In this document: positions 51,669 through 60,055 of the stretch, piece after piece
Position numbering within the stretch: the stretch's first letter is position 1
Layout: every line of letters begins with the position of its first letter
Assembly (NCBI RefSeq): GCF_001427985.1
Contig: NZ_LMSA01000006.1
Location: 62,001-126,000, forward strand
Length of the DNA stretch: 64,000 bases
Source: Knoellia sp. Soil729
Lineage (GTDB): Bacteria; Actinomycetota; Actinomycetes; Actinomycetales; Dermatophilaceae
Direction of reading: 5' to 3'
Program-made: the position numbers and the translations under genes
Notes under the pieces: model-generated
What the model was told of the DNA's origin: nothing
Databases searched by the model: none
The model's input: the letters and a program-made list of their open reading frames with translations, nothing else

Positions 51669-52103
51669 GTGTCCGACCTGGGGGGAGAGCGCGGCGAGCT
51701 GGCCGCACCGTGGCTGGCCGAGGTGTGGGTCGACCCGCAGTGGTACGACTGCCAGAACAGCCCGGACCGGCTCCCCGATCCCGGCCCGCCGACCGTCGTC
51801 GCGCTGCGGGGCAGCCAGATCCTCATCGGCAGGCACAGTGAGGCAAGGGCCGTGACTCCGCACATCGACTGTGACCGCGACGCGGGGGTGAGTCGCCGCC
51901 ACGCGCAGCTCACGCGCCACGGGACTGGCTGGGTCGTCGAGGACCTCGGCTCGGCCAACGGCACCTATGTCAGCCAGACCTTGGGGGACATTCCCGACGA
52001 CCCGATCGATGCAGGGCACCCCGTCGGCCCCGGGCACGTCCTCTACCTCGGCTCCTGGACCCGCATCGTTCTCCGCCGGAGCGATTCGCCCCGGCCGGCC
52101 TGA
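51669..52103 (+). CDS. FHA-domain protein
   Basis: The 144-residue protein has an N-terminal segment with Trp/Tyr residues (AEVWVDPQWYDCQ) and an FHA phosphothreonine-binding domain: ILIGRHS near 57, VSRRHAQLTRH near 76 and DLGSANGTYVS near 95. It is the whole protein, so it probably acts as an adaptor for a Ser/Thr kinase pathway. The tight linkage with lemA suggests they act together, although no kinase is nearby. Confidence 0.88.
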   Translation: MSDLGGERGELAAPWLAEVWVDPQWYDCQNSPDRLPDPGPPTVVALRGSQILIGRHSEARAVTPHIDCDRDAGVSRRHAQLTRHGTGWVVEDLGSANGTYVSQTLGDIPDDPIDAGHPVGPGHVLYLGSWTRIVLRRSDSPRPA

Positions 52104-52149
52104 CCCCCGGTTCTACCTCTGCGCCGGTCGCGCCACCGGCGCTCATGTT

Positions 52150-52245
52150 GGTGACCGGCGTCCGCACGCGGGTGGCGGTCACCAGGTCCTGCGCCGGTCG
52201 CTCGAGCGGCGCAGAAGTGCGGCCAGCGTCCACCGGTTGGTGGAC
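52150..52245 (+). other. Structured gap with two hairpins before the ABC exporter operon
   Basis: In the 199-base gap, ggtgaccg (52150-52157) pairs with cggtcacc (52176-52183), and gtccacc (52228-52234) pairs with ggtggac (52239-52245) around a 4-base loop. The sequence tgcgccggtcgc occurs near both ends. It may hold the terminator of the FHA gene or a leader of the ABC operon; I see no gene in it. Confidence 0.5.
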
Positions 52246-52302
52246 GGGGACTCCACCCGCCAGTCGGTGCCGCATCGCACCTGACAAGGACATGCTGAAC
52301 GC

Positions 52303-53172
52303 ATGACAGCGATCAGCATCAGGGGCCTCGTCAAGGGCTACGGCGACAAGCGAGCCGTCGACGGGCTGGACCTCGACATCGAGACGGGTGAGGTCTTCAG
52401 CCTCCTCGGCCCCAACGGCGCCGGCAAGACGACGACCATCGAGATCCTCGAGGGGTTCCGCACCCGCGACTCGGGTGAGGTCAGTGTCCTCGGTGAGGAC
52501 CCGCGAGCGGCCAACCGGTTGTGGCGCAACCGGATCGGGATCGTCCTCCAGAGCTCTTCCGGACTGGACCTGCTCACCCCTCGAGAGATCCTGGCCTCGA
52601 CGGCTCATGCCTATGCCACCCCACGTGACGTCGACGAGGTGGTCGCGGCAGTCGGGCTCGAGGAGAAGGCCGACGTGCGCATCTCCGGGCTCTCCGGCGG
52701 CCAGCGTCGACGCCTGGACGTCGGTCTGGGCATCGTCGGCCGCCCGGAGCTGCTCTTCCTCGACGAGCCGACCACCGGCTTCGACCCGCAGGCGCGACGT
52801 GACTTCTGGGGTCTCATCCGCCGGCTGGCCGCGGAGGGCACGACGATCCTGCTCACGACGCACTACCTCGACGAGGCCGAGCAGCTCGCCGACCGCGTGG
52901 GAGTCATCGGCTCGGGGAAGCTGCTGGCGCTCGACACGCCCGCCAACCTCGGCGGCCGCGCGTCCGAGGAGGCCACGGTCTCGTGGGCGGAGGACGGTCG
53001 GCGCCGCTCGGTGCGCACGGCCACGCCGACCCTCGAGGTGGCTCGCCTCGCGCAGCGGCTCGGCGGGGAGGTGCCCGAGCTCGTCGTGAGCCGGCCCTCG
53101 CTCGAGGACACCTACCTCTCGCTCATCGCCCCGCACGTGGAGACCGCAGAGACTCAGGAGGTCATGGCATGA
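52303..53172 (+). CDS. ABC exporter ATPase (DrrA/ABC-2 type)
   Basis: The 289-residue ATPase has Walker A GPNGAGKTT near residue 38, signature LSGGQRRR near 133, Walker B LLFLDEPTTG near 149 and the H-loop LLTTHYLDEAEQ near 184. A C-terminal extension is typical of DrrA-like exporters of drugs or lipids. Its stop shares four bases with the permease ATG. CATGCT ends 6 bases before ATG 52303, a possible leaderless -10 box. Confidence 0.92.
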   Translation: MTAISIRGLVKGYGDKRAVDGLDLDIETGEVFSLLGPNGAGKTTTIEILEGFRTRDSGEVSVLGEDPRAANRLWRNRIGIVLQSSSGLDLLTPREILASTAHAYATPRDVDEVVAAVGLEEKADVRISGLSGGQRRRLDVGLGIVGRPELLFLDEPTTGFDPQARRDFWGLIRRLAAEGTTILLTTHYLDEAEQLADRVGVIGSGKLLALDTPANLGGRASEEATVSWAEDGRRRSVRTATPTLEVARLAQRLGGEVPELVVSRPSLEDTYLSLIAPHVETAETQEVMA

Positions 53173-53966
53173 ACGCCCTCGCACTGGGGATGGACCGCAC
53201 GGTCCTCGAGCTCAAGATGTACTCGCGTGAGAAGGAGGCGATCTTCTTCTCGTTCCTCTTCCCGATCCTCATGCTGGCGCTCTTCTCCGTGATCTTCGGG
53301 GACGCGATGGACGCCGGCGGCTCGCAGATGAGTGGTGCGGAGTTCTTCCTGCCCGGCATGATCTCGGCGGGCATCCTGCTCACGTCGTTCCAGACCATGG
53401 CGATGTCGGTCGCGGCCGAACGCGACGACGGCACCCTCAAGCGGCTGCGCAGCACGCCCATGCCACCGGTCTCCTACTTCCTCGGCAAGGTGGGCCTCGT
53501 CGTCACCACCGCCCTGGCCCAGCAGGTGCTCCTCCTCGCCGTCGCGAGGTTTGCCTTCGGCGTGGACCTGCCCGACACCCCCAGCCGGTGGCTCACCTTC
53601 GCGTGGGTGTTCGGGCTCGGGGCGTTCGCCGGGACCGTCCTCGGCACGGCCTACAGCTCGCTGGCCACCGCCCGCACGATCGGCGCCGTCGTGGTCGCAC
53701 CGATGCTCATCCTGCAGTTCATCTCGGGCGTCTACTTCGCCTTCACCGACATCCCGTCGTGGCTGCAGCAGGTCGCCTCGATCTTCCCGCTCAAGTGGAT
53801 CGCCCAGGGCATGCGGTCGGCGTTCTTCCCGGACGAGCTCGCCTCCATGGAGATGGCCGGTGCCTGGGAGCACGGACGCACCGTGATGGTGCTGGGCGTG
53901 TGGGCGGTCGCCGGGCTGGTCCTGTGCGTCCTCACCTTCCGCTGGTTCAAGCGCGGCACGACATGA
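53169..53966 (+). CDS. ABC-2 type exporter permease
   Basis: The 265-residue protein has six predicted helices with the ABC-2 segment AERDDGTLKRLRSTPMPP near residues 82-99, which contacts the ATPase. It forms the channel of a drug or lipid exporter. Its ATG overlaps the ATPase stop (ATGA), and the sensor kinase gene begins 7 bases after its stop, making a four-gene transport and signalling unit. Confidence 0.9.
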   Translation: MNALALGMDRTVLELKMYSREKEAIFFSFLFPILMLALFSVIFGDAMDAGGSQMSGAEFFLPGMISAGILLTSFQTMAMSVAAERDDGTLKRLRSTPMPPVSYFLGKVGLVVTTALAQQVLLLAVARFAFGVDLPDTPSRWLTFAWVFGLGAFAGTVLGTAYSSLATARTIGAVVVAPMLILQFISGVYFAFTDIPSWLQQVASIFPLKWIAQGMRSAFFPDELASMEMAGAWEHGRTVMVLGVWAVAGLVLCVLTFRWFKRGTT

Positions 53967-53973
53967 TGACCTC

Positions 53974-55188
53974 GTGACCACGGCACCCGACCCGTCAGCG
54001 CACCACTCGAGTGACGAGCTCGCCGCCATGTGGAGGGGCCAGGCCAAGTGGTGGCACCTCGGCTCGTACGCGCTCATCACGACGGCCCTCGCCATCGTCC
54101 TCATCGGGCCGCCCGGACCCCATGGGCGACTGCCCACCGTCCTGCTGCTCCTCGGAATCGCCCTCGCCTACACCGTCTTCGGCCGCCGGGGGCTCCAGCG
54201 GGAGGGGACGAGGTTCGTCGTGGCCTACCAGGTGTGTGCCTGGGTGTGCCTGCTCACGATCATCCTTCTCGACCCCGGTTTCGAGTCGTGGCTGCTCTTC
54301 TTCGGCCTCTTCCCGCAGATCTGGGCCTCCTTCGAGCAGAGGCCGGCCCTCATCGCGACGGGGCTGGCGCTCGCAGCGATCTTCCTCGTCGTCGTGGCAC
54401 CCGCCGACGACCCCGCAGCCGAGGTGCCCGGCGCGCTGATCTCCGTGCTCGTCTCGTTCGTGCTCTCGGCCGCCCTCGGCATGTTCATCCACCGGATCAT
54501 CGGTGAGGCCGAGCAGCGGGCCATCGTCATCGACGAGCTCCGCTCGACCAGGGCCGAGCTGGCCGCGGTCGAACGGGCGCAAGGGATCGAGGACGAGCGC
54601 AGCCGGCTGTCGCGCGAGATCCACGACACCCTGGCCCAGGGGTTCACCTCGGTCATCGCGCTCTCGCGCGCCGCCACCTCGGCCCTCGACCGTGAGGACG
54701 TCGCCACGACCCGTGAGCGCCTCGCCATGATCGAGGCCACGGCCGTCGACAACCTCGCCGAGGCGCGGATCATCGTCGCCGAGCTCACCCCCGGCCACCT
54801 CCAGACCCGCACGCTCGTCGAGGCGCTCGACCGGCTCGCCGACACGATGACGCGCGAGACCGGCATACACGTGTCGTCCTGCGTCACGGGGCAACCGGCT
54901 CCGCTCGGCGCCAACGCCGAGGTCGTCGTCCTGCGTGGGGCGCAGGAGGCCCTGTCGAACGTGCGGCGCCACTCCGGTGCCCGCGTCGCGGAGGTCGCGC
55001 TCCGCTACGAGCCGACCCGAGTCGCCCTCGAGGTGAGCGACGACGGTTCCGGCTTCGACCCGACGACGGTCCACCGGGGTTTCGGCCTGGACGGTCTGCG
55101 TTCTCGCGCCACCGAGCTCGGCGGGGACGTCACCGTCGTCCCGGGCCAGCCACGCGGCACCCGCCTCGTCATGGAGCTGCCCCGATGA
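53974..55188 (+). CDS. Membrane sensor histidine kinase (NarL-system type) linked to the ABC exporter
   Basis: The 404-residue kinase has five or six membrane helices in residues 30-180 with only short outer loops, so it may sense signals within the membrane. HisKA_3 follows, with the phospho-histidine in SREIHDTLAQGF near 213, and a HATPase domain with DDGSGFDP near 357 and GLDGLRSRA near 372. The layout matches DesK/LiaS-like sensors next to ABC exporters. The GTG start follows CATGAT by 6 bases. It overlaps the regulator by four bases. Confidence 0.9.
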   Translation: MTTAPDPSAHHSSDELAAMWRGQAKWWHLGSYALITTALAIVLIGPPGPHGRLPTVLLLLGIALAYTVFGRRGLQREGTRFVVAYQVCAWVCLLTIILLDPGFESWLLFFGLFPQIWASFEQRPALIATGLALAAIFLVVVAPADDPAAEVPGALISVLVSFVLSAALGMFIHRIIGEAEQRAIVIDELRSTRAELAAVERAQGIEDERSRLSREIHDTLAQGFTSVIALSRAATSALDREDVATTRERLAMIEATAVDNLAEARIIVAELTPGHLQTRTLVEALDRLADTMTRETGIHVSSCVTGQPAPLGANAEVVVLRGAQEALSNVRRHSGARVAEVALRYEPTRVALEVSDDGSGFDPTTVHRGFGLDGLRSRATELGGDVTVVPGQPRGTRLVMELPR

Positions 55189-55808
55189 TCCGCATCCTCG
55201 TCGTCGACGACCACCCCGTCGTGCGGGCCGGGATGGTCGCACTGCTCGGGGAGCTCGAGGACCTTGACGTCGTCGGGGAGGCCAGCAACGGTGCCGAGGC
55301 GATCGCCCTGGTGCCGAGGCTCAGGCCTGATGTGGTCCTCATGGACCTTCGTATGCCGGTGATGGACGGTGCCGAGGCGACCGCGCGACTGCGTGCCCAG
55401 CCAGACCCACCCGAGGTGCTCGTGCTGACGACCTACGACACCGACGCCGACATCGTGCGTGCCGTCGAGTCGGGGGCTCGGGGGTACCTGCTCAAGGACA
55501 CCCCACCGGCCATCCTCGCCGAGGCCATCCGACGCGCAGCCCTCGGGGAGACGGTGCTCGCTCCGCCGGTGGCGGCCCGCCTCGCGGAGCGGCTGCGGGC
55601 CCCCGCCCAGGCCGAGCTCACGCCACGCGAGCTCGACGTCCTGCGCGCCGTGGCCCGGGGCCTGTCCAACAGCGAGGTCGGTCGCGAGCTGTTCATCGGT
55701 GAGGCGACGGTAAAGACGCACCTGTTGCGCATCTTCAGCAAGCTCGAGGTGACCGACCGCACGGCCGCTGTCACGGCGGCCTACCGGAGGGGTCTGATCA
55801 CCCTCTGA
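55185..55808 (+). CDS. NarL/LuxR-type response regulator of the exporter operon
   Basis: The 207-residue regulator has a receiver (VVDDHPVVRAG near residue 6; phospho-Asp in VVLMDLRMPV near 53; Lys in YLLKDTP near 103) and a LuxR domain (LTPRELDVLRAVARGLSNSEVGREL...ATVKTHLLRIF near 144-183). It probably controls the preceding exporter genes in response to membrane stress. The ATG overlaps the kinase stop by four bases. Confidence 0.93.
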   Translation: MIRILVVDDHPVVRAGMVALLGELEDLDVVGEASNGAEAIALVPRLRPDVVLMDLRMPVMDGAEATARLRAQPDPPEVLVLTTYDTDADIVRAVESGARGYLLKDTPPAILAEAIRRAALGETVLAPPVAARLAERLRAPAQAELTPRELDVLRAVARGLSNSEVGRELFIGEATVKTHLLRIFSKLEVTDRTAAVTAAYRRGLITL

Positions 55809-55831
55809 CCGCGGGGACCGGTGGTCGCAGA

Positions 55832-56512
55832 TCAGGCGCGCTTGTCGCGTGCGTCCTCGACGACCTCGCCGGTCTCCTCCACGGCGGTGCGCGCGGCGTG
55901 GCGGTGGCGAAGGTACTCGACGACCATGGGCACGACGGAGATGGCGACGATGACGAGGATGGCGGCCTCGAGGTTGTCGTGGATGAGCTGGATGCCACCC
56001 AGGAAGTAGCCCAGCAACGTGATCGAGGTCGCCCACAGGACGGCGCCCACCCCGCTCCACACGAAGAAGTGGCGGCGCTCCATCTTGCCCACCCCGGCAA
56101 CGACGGTGATGAAGGTGCGCACGATGGGGACGAACCGGCCGATGACCAAGGCCTTGGCACCGTACTTCTCGAAGAACGCGTGGGTCTGGTCGAAGTACTT
56201 CTTGTTGATGAAGCGGCCCTCGCGCTCGTAGAGGGGTGCACCCACGGCACGCCCGATCTCGTAGCCGACGACGTTGCCGAGGAACGCCGCCACGCTGAGG
56301 GTGAGGCAGGCAACGGCGATGTTGATGCCGATGTCGCCCCGGTTGATGAACAGGCCGATCGCGAAGAGCAGCGAGTCGCCGGGCAGGATCGGGAAGAGCA
56401 GCCCGCACTCGACGAAGACGATCACGGTGCTCACCCAGAAGAACTGGGAGCCGAAGCGGTCGAGGAGCCACTGGGGGTCCATGAAGTCGGGACCGAGCGT
56501 CGGCATCATCAC
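55832..56512 (-). CDS. DedA family membrane protein
   Basis: The 226-residue protein has the DedA layout: an N-terminal helix, the segment [12 protein letters not shown] near residue 42, [15 protein letters not shown] near 72, a [19 protein letters not shown] motif near 114 with the conserved Arg and Pro, and two more helices before a charged tail. DedA proteins move phospholipids between membrane leaflets and support envelope homeostasis. The GTG at 56512 is chosen because TACGCT ends 7 bases before it on the minus strand; ATG 56509 follows at once. Confidence 0.9.
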   Translation of the reverse strand: MMMPTLGPDFMDPQWLLDRFGSQFFWVSTVIVFVECGLLFPILPGDSLLFAIGLFINRGDIGINIAVACLTLSVAAFLGNVVGYEIGRAVGAPLYEREGRFINKKYFDQTHAFFEKYGAKALVIGRFVPIVRTFITVVAGVGKMERRHFFVWSGVGAVLWATSITLLGYFLGGIQLIHDNLEAAILVIVAISVVPMVVEYLRHRHAARTAVEETGEVVEDARDKRA

Positions 56513-56519
56513 GGGCGAC

Positions 56520-56525
56520 AGCGTA
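56520..56525 (-). promoter_or_regulatory. -10 box for a leaderless DedA mRNA
   Basis: TACGCT on the minus strand ends 7 bases before GTG 56512 and lies inside a GGCATACG sequence. Confidence 0.5.
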
Positions 56526-56621
56526 TGCCGTGTGGCTGGGTGGGTGCTGAAGGCCCTTGTTGCGAAGTGGCCGAGCCCGGCGCAAGGTGGAAGGACAATG
56601 CACCCGAGCAGAGGAGGAGCC

Positions 56622-56906
56622 ATGCCCCAGGGCAAGAGCGGCGCGAAGGACCCGGGCCCGAGCATCAAGGACCCGGAGCTCTATGAGGAGCTGCGCGACG
56701 ACGGCGCGAGCAAGGAGAAGGCGGCGCGCATCTCCAACGCGGCCGCTGCGAGCTCACGTTCCGAGGTGGGGGAGCGCGGGGGAGAGGCGCAGGACTACGA
56801 GGACCGCACAGTGGACGAGCTGCGCCAGCGGGCCAAGGAGATCGGTCTCGAGGGCTACTCGTCGATGAAGAAGGACGAGCTCATCGACGCCCTGCGCAAC
56901 CACTAG
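56622..56906 (+). CDS. Small protein with a Rho N-terminal/SAP-like domain
   Basis: The 94-residue protein has a hydrophilic first half ([25 protein letters not shown]) like DUF7218-type small actinobacterial proteins, and a C-terminal helix-extended-helix of the Rho_N/SAP type ([30 protein letters not shown] near residues 64-93), which may bind nucleic acid. GAGGAGG stands 6 bases before ATG 56622. It is single, with DedA divergent on its left. Confidence 0.78.
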   Translation: MPQGKSGAKDPGPSIKDPELYEELRDDGASKEKAARISNAAAASSRSEVGERGGEAQDYEDRTVDELRQRAKEIGLEGYSSMKKDELIDALRNH

Positions 56907-56926
56907 AGCCCTGCGGCGCCCCCGGC

Positions 56927-57718
56927 TCAGCCCGTGACGAGGAAGACGCCGTGGGCGCCGCGCTCGGCGTCGACCATGGCGTGCGAGATGAAGGGGTAGT
57001 GCCCCGCCGCAGGGAAGGCCAGCTCGACGAAATCGCCCTGGGAGGGCTGCAGCCCCAACGTCTGCGACCCGGTCGTGGTCGAACGTGGCCCGACGAGGTA
57101 GGCGCCCTCGACCCGGACGGTGTCGAACTGCCCACCCACCACGTGGAAGGCGCTGGCCAGGTTGGGTCCGGCGTCGAGGACCCAGATGCGCACTCGCTCG
57201 TGCACCCGGGCCGGCACAGGGTGCTGGTCGTACTGGTTCGCTGTCCCGTTGAAGGTCACGAACGTCGGCTCATGCGACGTGCCCGCGAGGACCTCGGCGG
57301 CGGGTGTCGCGCCCTGACCGGTGCCCGGCTGCAGGTGGACCTCGGACTGGACGAGGAGGTACTCGCGGTCGACGTGGGGGAGTCCGGCGGCGGGTTCGAT
57401 GATGACGGCACCGTGCATGCCGGCCGCGATGTGCGCCGACATGGGCATCGACGAGCAGTGGTACATCCAGATGCCGGCCCGCGTGGCGGTGAAGCGCACC
57501 CGCAGCGACTCGCCCGGCGCGATGGTGCGAGTGGCTGCGTCGGGAGCGAAGGCAGCGGCGTGGAAGTCGATGGAATGACCCATGGAACCGTCGTTGACGA
57601 GGGTCACCTCGAAGGTGTCGCCGACCCTGCCCCGCAGCGTCGGGCCCGGCACCTGTCCGTTGAAGGTCCATCGCTTCTGGGTGATCCCCGGCGCCACCTC
57701 GAGCTCGACCTCGCCAGC
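56927..57718 (-). pseudogene. nirK: Copper nitrite reductase catalytic part, apparently cut from its N-terminus
   Basis: About 264 residues form two cupredoxin domains with NirK residues in place: HSIDFH (type 1 His, catalytic Asp, type 2 His), YHCSSMPMSAHIAAGMHG (type 2 His, type 1 Cys, His, Met with AniA spacing), NQYDQHPVP and SAFHVVGG. It would reduce nitrite to NO. No start codon with signal peptide or ribosome site precedes it; the frame merely stays open upstream. The membrane domain that should come before it lies in another frame, joined near 57712-57718. I read this as a deletion with frameshift. Sequencing error remains possible. Confidence 0.75.
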
Positions 57719-58173
57719 GTGGCGCCGAGCGCGGCCCCCACCGGGAGGCAGGCCGTGGCAGCGAGGTAGTAGCGCAGCGTGATGCGGAACCGCCCGGGCA
57801 GCGCCTTGCGCAGCCGGCGCCAGAGCTGGATGCCGTGCCAGAGCACGGCGACGGCGACGAGGGTCGCTCCGGTGACGGTCAGCCACCACTGGGTGGTGGG
57901 CACGCCCACGAGGGTCGCCGTCGTGCCGGCGAGGAGCAGGCCCAGGCGAAGGGACTGGACCCGGCGGTCGTCCAGCCCCGGTGGCGTCTTGAGCAGGGCC
58001 TGGGCGAAGTGGCTGCTCCACACCAGAATCGAGTGCGTCAGGGCACCGAGGAGGACGAGGTGGACCATGAGCCACCGCGACCCGGGGACGAACGGGTGCG
58101 CCAGTGCCACGAGGACCGCGAGGACGAGCCACACCACGGCGGGATGGTCACGCAGCGGCCAGGAGCGCCTCAC
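57604..58173 (-). pseudogene. N-terminal membrane domain of the broken nitrite reductase/multicopper oxidase
   Basis: From GTG 58173 about 150 residues form four or five helices (VVWLVLAVLVALAHPFV, WLMVHLVLLGALTHSILVWS and others) ending LPVGAALGATLA near 57713. After that the frame gives only Arg/Ser/Gly-rich sequence to a stop at 57604, while the other frame continues with the copper domain. The GTG overlaps the stop of the hemerythrin gene. Actinobacterial multicopper oxidases of this kind normally have more helices between these parts, so a segment seems lost. Confidence 0.7.
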
Positions 58174-58664
58174 GGTGCGACGGGGTCGGGAGTCGACGCG
58201 TCCACCTCGTCCCATTCCGCGCCGGACAGGGCGATGGCGGACGCCGGGAAGAGCCCGTTCTCCTCCTTGTCGATGTGCGCGCGCAGCTCGGCGAGGAAGC
58301 CTGGCACGAGGGCGTGTTCGCCGTTCCTGATGCGAAGGAGCTGCTCATCCAGCGCCGTGTGCTCGTGGCAGAGCGTGTCGACGTGCTCGGTGAACTCCTC
58401 CTGCCGGCGCAGGACGGCGAACAGGCCGACCTCCTCGTTCCTCGTGTGCGGATGGAGGATGACCTCGATGCCGTCGACGGCTCGGGCGACCCGCGGTGCG
58501 TCGTCCGCCGCGCAGGCGTGGCGCAGCTCGGTGGTCGCGTTGATGATGTCGACGTGCTCGGCCATGAAGCGGCCCACGACCTCGATCGACTCGCACCCGC
58601 AGTAGGAGCACACCTCAGGCCGTCCGCTCGCTCGAGGAGGGCGGGATCCTGCGGGGGACGGCAT
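58170..58664 (-). CDS. Hemerythrin (HHE) domain protein with a CxxCxC N-terminus
   Basis: The 164-residue protein has a four-helix HHE domain with likely di-iron ligands: AEHVDI near residue 35, HPHTRNEEV near 71, EHVDTLCHEHTALDEQL near 93 and HIDKEENGLF near 130. CSYCGC near 19 could bind a metal. In nitrate- and NO-handling loci such proteins may sense or buffer NO or O2. ATG 58664 is one choice; GTG at about 58613 (giving VCSYCGC) is the other, since a 17-codon frame with the better ribosome site ends just before it. It overlaps the broken nitrite reductase gene downstream. Confidence 0.82.
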   Translation of the reverse strand: MPSPAGSRPPRASGRPEVCSYCGCESIEVVGRFMAEHVDIINATTELRHACAADDAPRVARAVDGIEVILHPHTRNEEVGLFAVLRRQEEFTEHVDTLCHEHTALDEQLLRIRNGEHALVPGFLAELRAHIDKEENGLFPASAIALSGAEWDEVDASTPDPVAP

Positions 58665-58668
58665 TCAT
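58615..58668 (-). other. Short upstream frame (17 codons) overlapping the hemerythrin start
   Basis: ATG 58668 has AAGGAG 8 bases upstream and codes for 17 residues, ending TGA two bases before an in-frame GTG of the hemerythrin gene. It may be a leader peptide that feeds ribosomes to that GTG, or chance. Confidence 0.35.
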
Positions 58669-58743
58669 GGACGTGGCTCCTTCGACCAGCCGTGGCGCTG
58701 GTTCGGTGACATGGTGAGTACACAACGCGCGACAGCCATTTGT

Positions 58744-58762
58744 CCACTACGCTCTGTAGTGG
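58744..58762. promoter_or_regulatory. Palindromic operator candidate before narK
   Basis: CCACTAC-gctct-GTAGTGG is a perfect 7-base inverted repeat with a 5-base centre, in the 146-base gap between the divergent hemerythrin gene and narK. It does not match FNR (TTGAT-N4-ATCAA). A second small stem, ggtcgg/ccgacc, follows at 58761-58776. Confidence 0.6.
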
Positions 58763-58813
58763 TCGGACCCCCGACCTTGGGAAGTTACCGGCCTGGTTCT
58801 CGAAAGTAGCGTG

Positions 58814-60055
58814 ATGAATCACTCCTCCCCCGCGACCGATGCGCGCACGACCGACACGCACCCCGGCAGTGCCCGCAGCATGCTCGTCGTCGCCACCCTC
58901 GGCTTTGCCATCTGCTTCTGGGCCTGGGCCCTCCTCTCCCCGCTGGCCGTGACGCTGCGCGACGAGCTGGGGCTCAGCTCCCTGCAGCAGTCGCTCGTCG
59001 TCGCCACCCCCGTCATCGTGGGCTCGCTCGGCCGCATCCCCGTCGGCGCCCTCACCGACCGTCTCGGCGCACGAGTGATGTTCCCGGCAGTGGCGGCCCT
59101 GACGATCGTCCCGGTGCTCTTCCTGGGGTTCTTCGGCACGAGCTTGGCAGCGCTGCTCATCGGTGGCTTCTTCCTCGGCATCGGTGGCACGTCCTTCGCG
59201 GTCGGTGTCCCCTTCGTCAACTCGTGGCACGAGCCGGCCCGCCGAGGCGCCGCCCTCGGCCTCTTCGGCATGGGCACCATCGGCACGGCCGTGGCGGCCT
59301 TCACGACGCTGTCCCTGTCCAACGCCTTCGGGCGCGTCGCTCCCTTCCTCCTCGTCGCAGTCCTCCTTGCCGCGTATGCCGTGTGGTCACGGGCCGTGCT
59401 GCGCACGCCCGCTGGTCGTCCCAACCCCACGGCCGGCGGCAACTGGCTCTCGGGCGCACTGCGCACCCTGGCGCAGCCGGTCGCGCTCAAGCTCGCCCTG
59501 CTGTATGCCGTCGCCTTCGGTGGGTTCGTGGCCTTCAGCGTCTACCTGCCGACCTACCTCGTCAACAACTTCGGCATGGCCAAGGGTGACGGTGCCCTGC
59601 GCATGGCCGGCTTCGTCGTCGTGGCCGTCGTCGCCCGGCCGATCGGTGGCTGGCTCTGCGACCGCTTCGACAAGACGCGGGTGCTCGGGGGGCTCCTCGG
59701 GGCCACCGGTTTGTTCGCGGTGCTCGCGGCTGTCGTCGGTGGAGGCCGGGTCAACCTGGCGCTCGAGCCGGTCGGTACGGTCGCGTTCCTCGGGATGGCA
59801 GCCGGCCTCGGAGCCGGGGCCGGCGCGGTCTTCGCGCTCGTTGCCGCCCTCGTGGAGCCGGCACGGGTGGGAGCCGTCACCGGTGTCGTCGGCGCTGCCG
59901 GTGGCCTTGGCGGCTTCGTTCCGCCACTGTTGATGGGAGTCATCTATGACGCGCAGGGCAGCTACACCCTCGGTCTGCTCCTGCTGGCCGTCGTCGCCCT
60001 CGCGGCTGCGGTTCTCGCACTGGTGGGATTCCGGAAGGATCTGAAGACATCATGA
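58814..60055 (+). CDS. narK: Nitrate/nitrite transporter NarK
   Basis: The 413-residue MFS protein has 12 helices with the nitrate/nitrite porter features: an Arg in helix 2 region (SLGRIPVGALTDRLGAR near residue 70), GIGGTSFAVGVPFVNSWHEPARRGAALGLFGMGTIG near 120-155 (glycine-rich nitrate signature, part 1) and GAAGGLGGFVPPLL near 362 (part 2). It moves nitrate in and nitrite out for respiration. ATG 58814 is used; GTG 58811 is in frame next to it. Its stop overlaps the narG ATG. Confidence 0.93.
   Translation: MNHSSPATDARTTDTHPGSARSMLVVATLGFAICFWAWALLSPLAVTLRDELGLSSLQQSLVVATPVIVGSLGRIPVGALTDRLGARVMFPAVAALTIVPVLFLGFFGTSLAALLIGGFFLGIGGTSFAVGVPFVNSWHEPARRGAALGLFGMGTIGTAVAAFTTLSLSNAFGRVAPFLLVAVLLAAYAVWSRAVLRTPAGRPNPTAGGNWLSGALRTLAQPVALKLALLYAVAFGGFVAFSVYLPTYLVNNFGMAKGDGALRMAGFVVVAVVARPIGGWLCDRFDKTRVLGGLLGATGLFAVLAAVVGGGRVNLALEPVGTVAFLGMAAGLGAGAGAVFALVAALVEPARVGAVTGVVGAAGGLGGFVPPLLMGVIYDAQGSYTLGLLLLAVVALAAAVLALVGFRKDLKTS

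Noticed and set aside
49935-52037. A 700-codon minus-strand open frame
   Set aside because: It covers pyrE, lemA and the FHA gene on the opposite strand and has no recognisable motif.
57712-57718. Programmed frameshift in the nitrite reductase gene
   Set aside because: There is no slippery heptamer or downstream pseudoknot-like stem that I can see, and the protein would still lack the expected middle helices. Deletion is the simpler reading.
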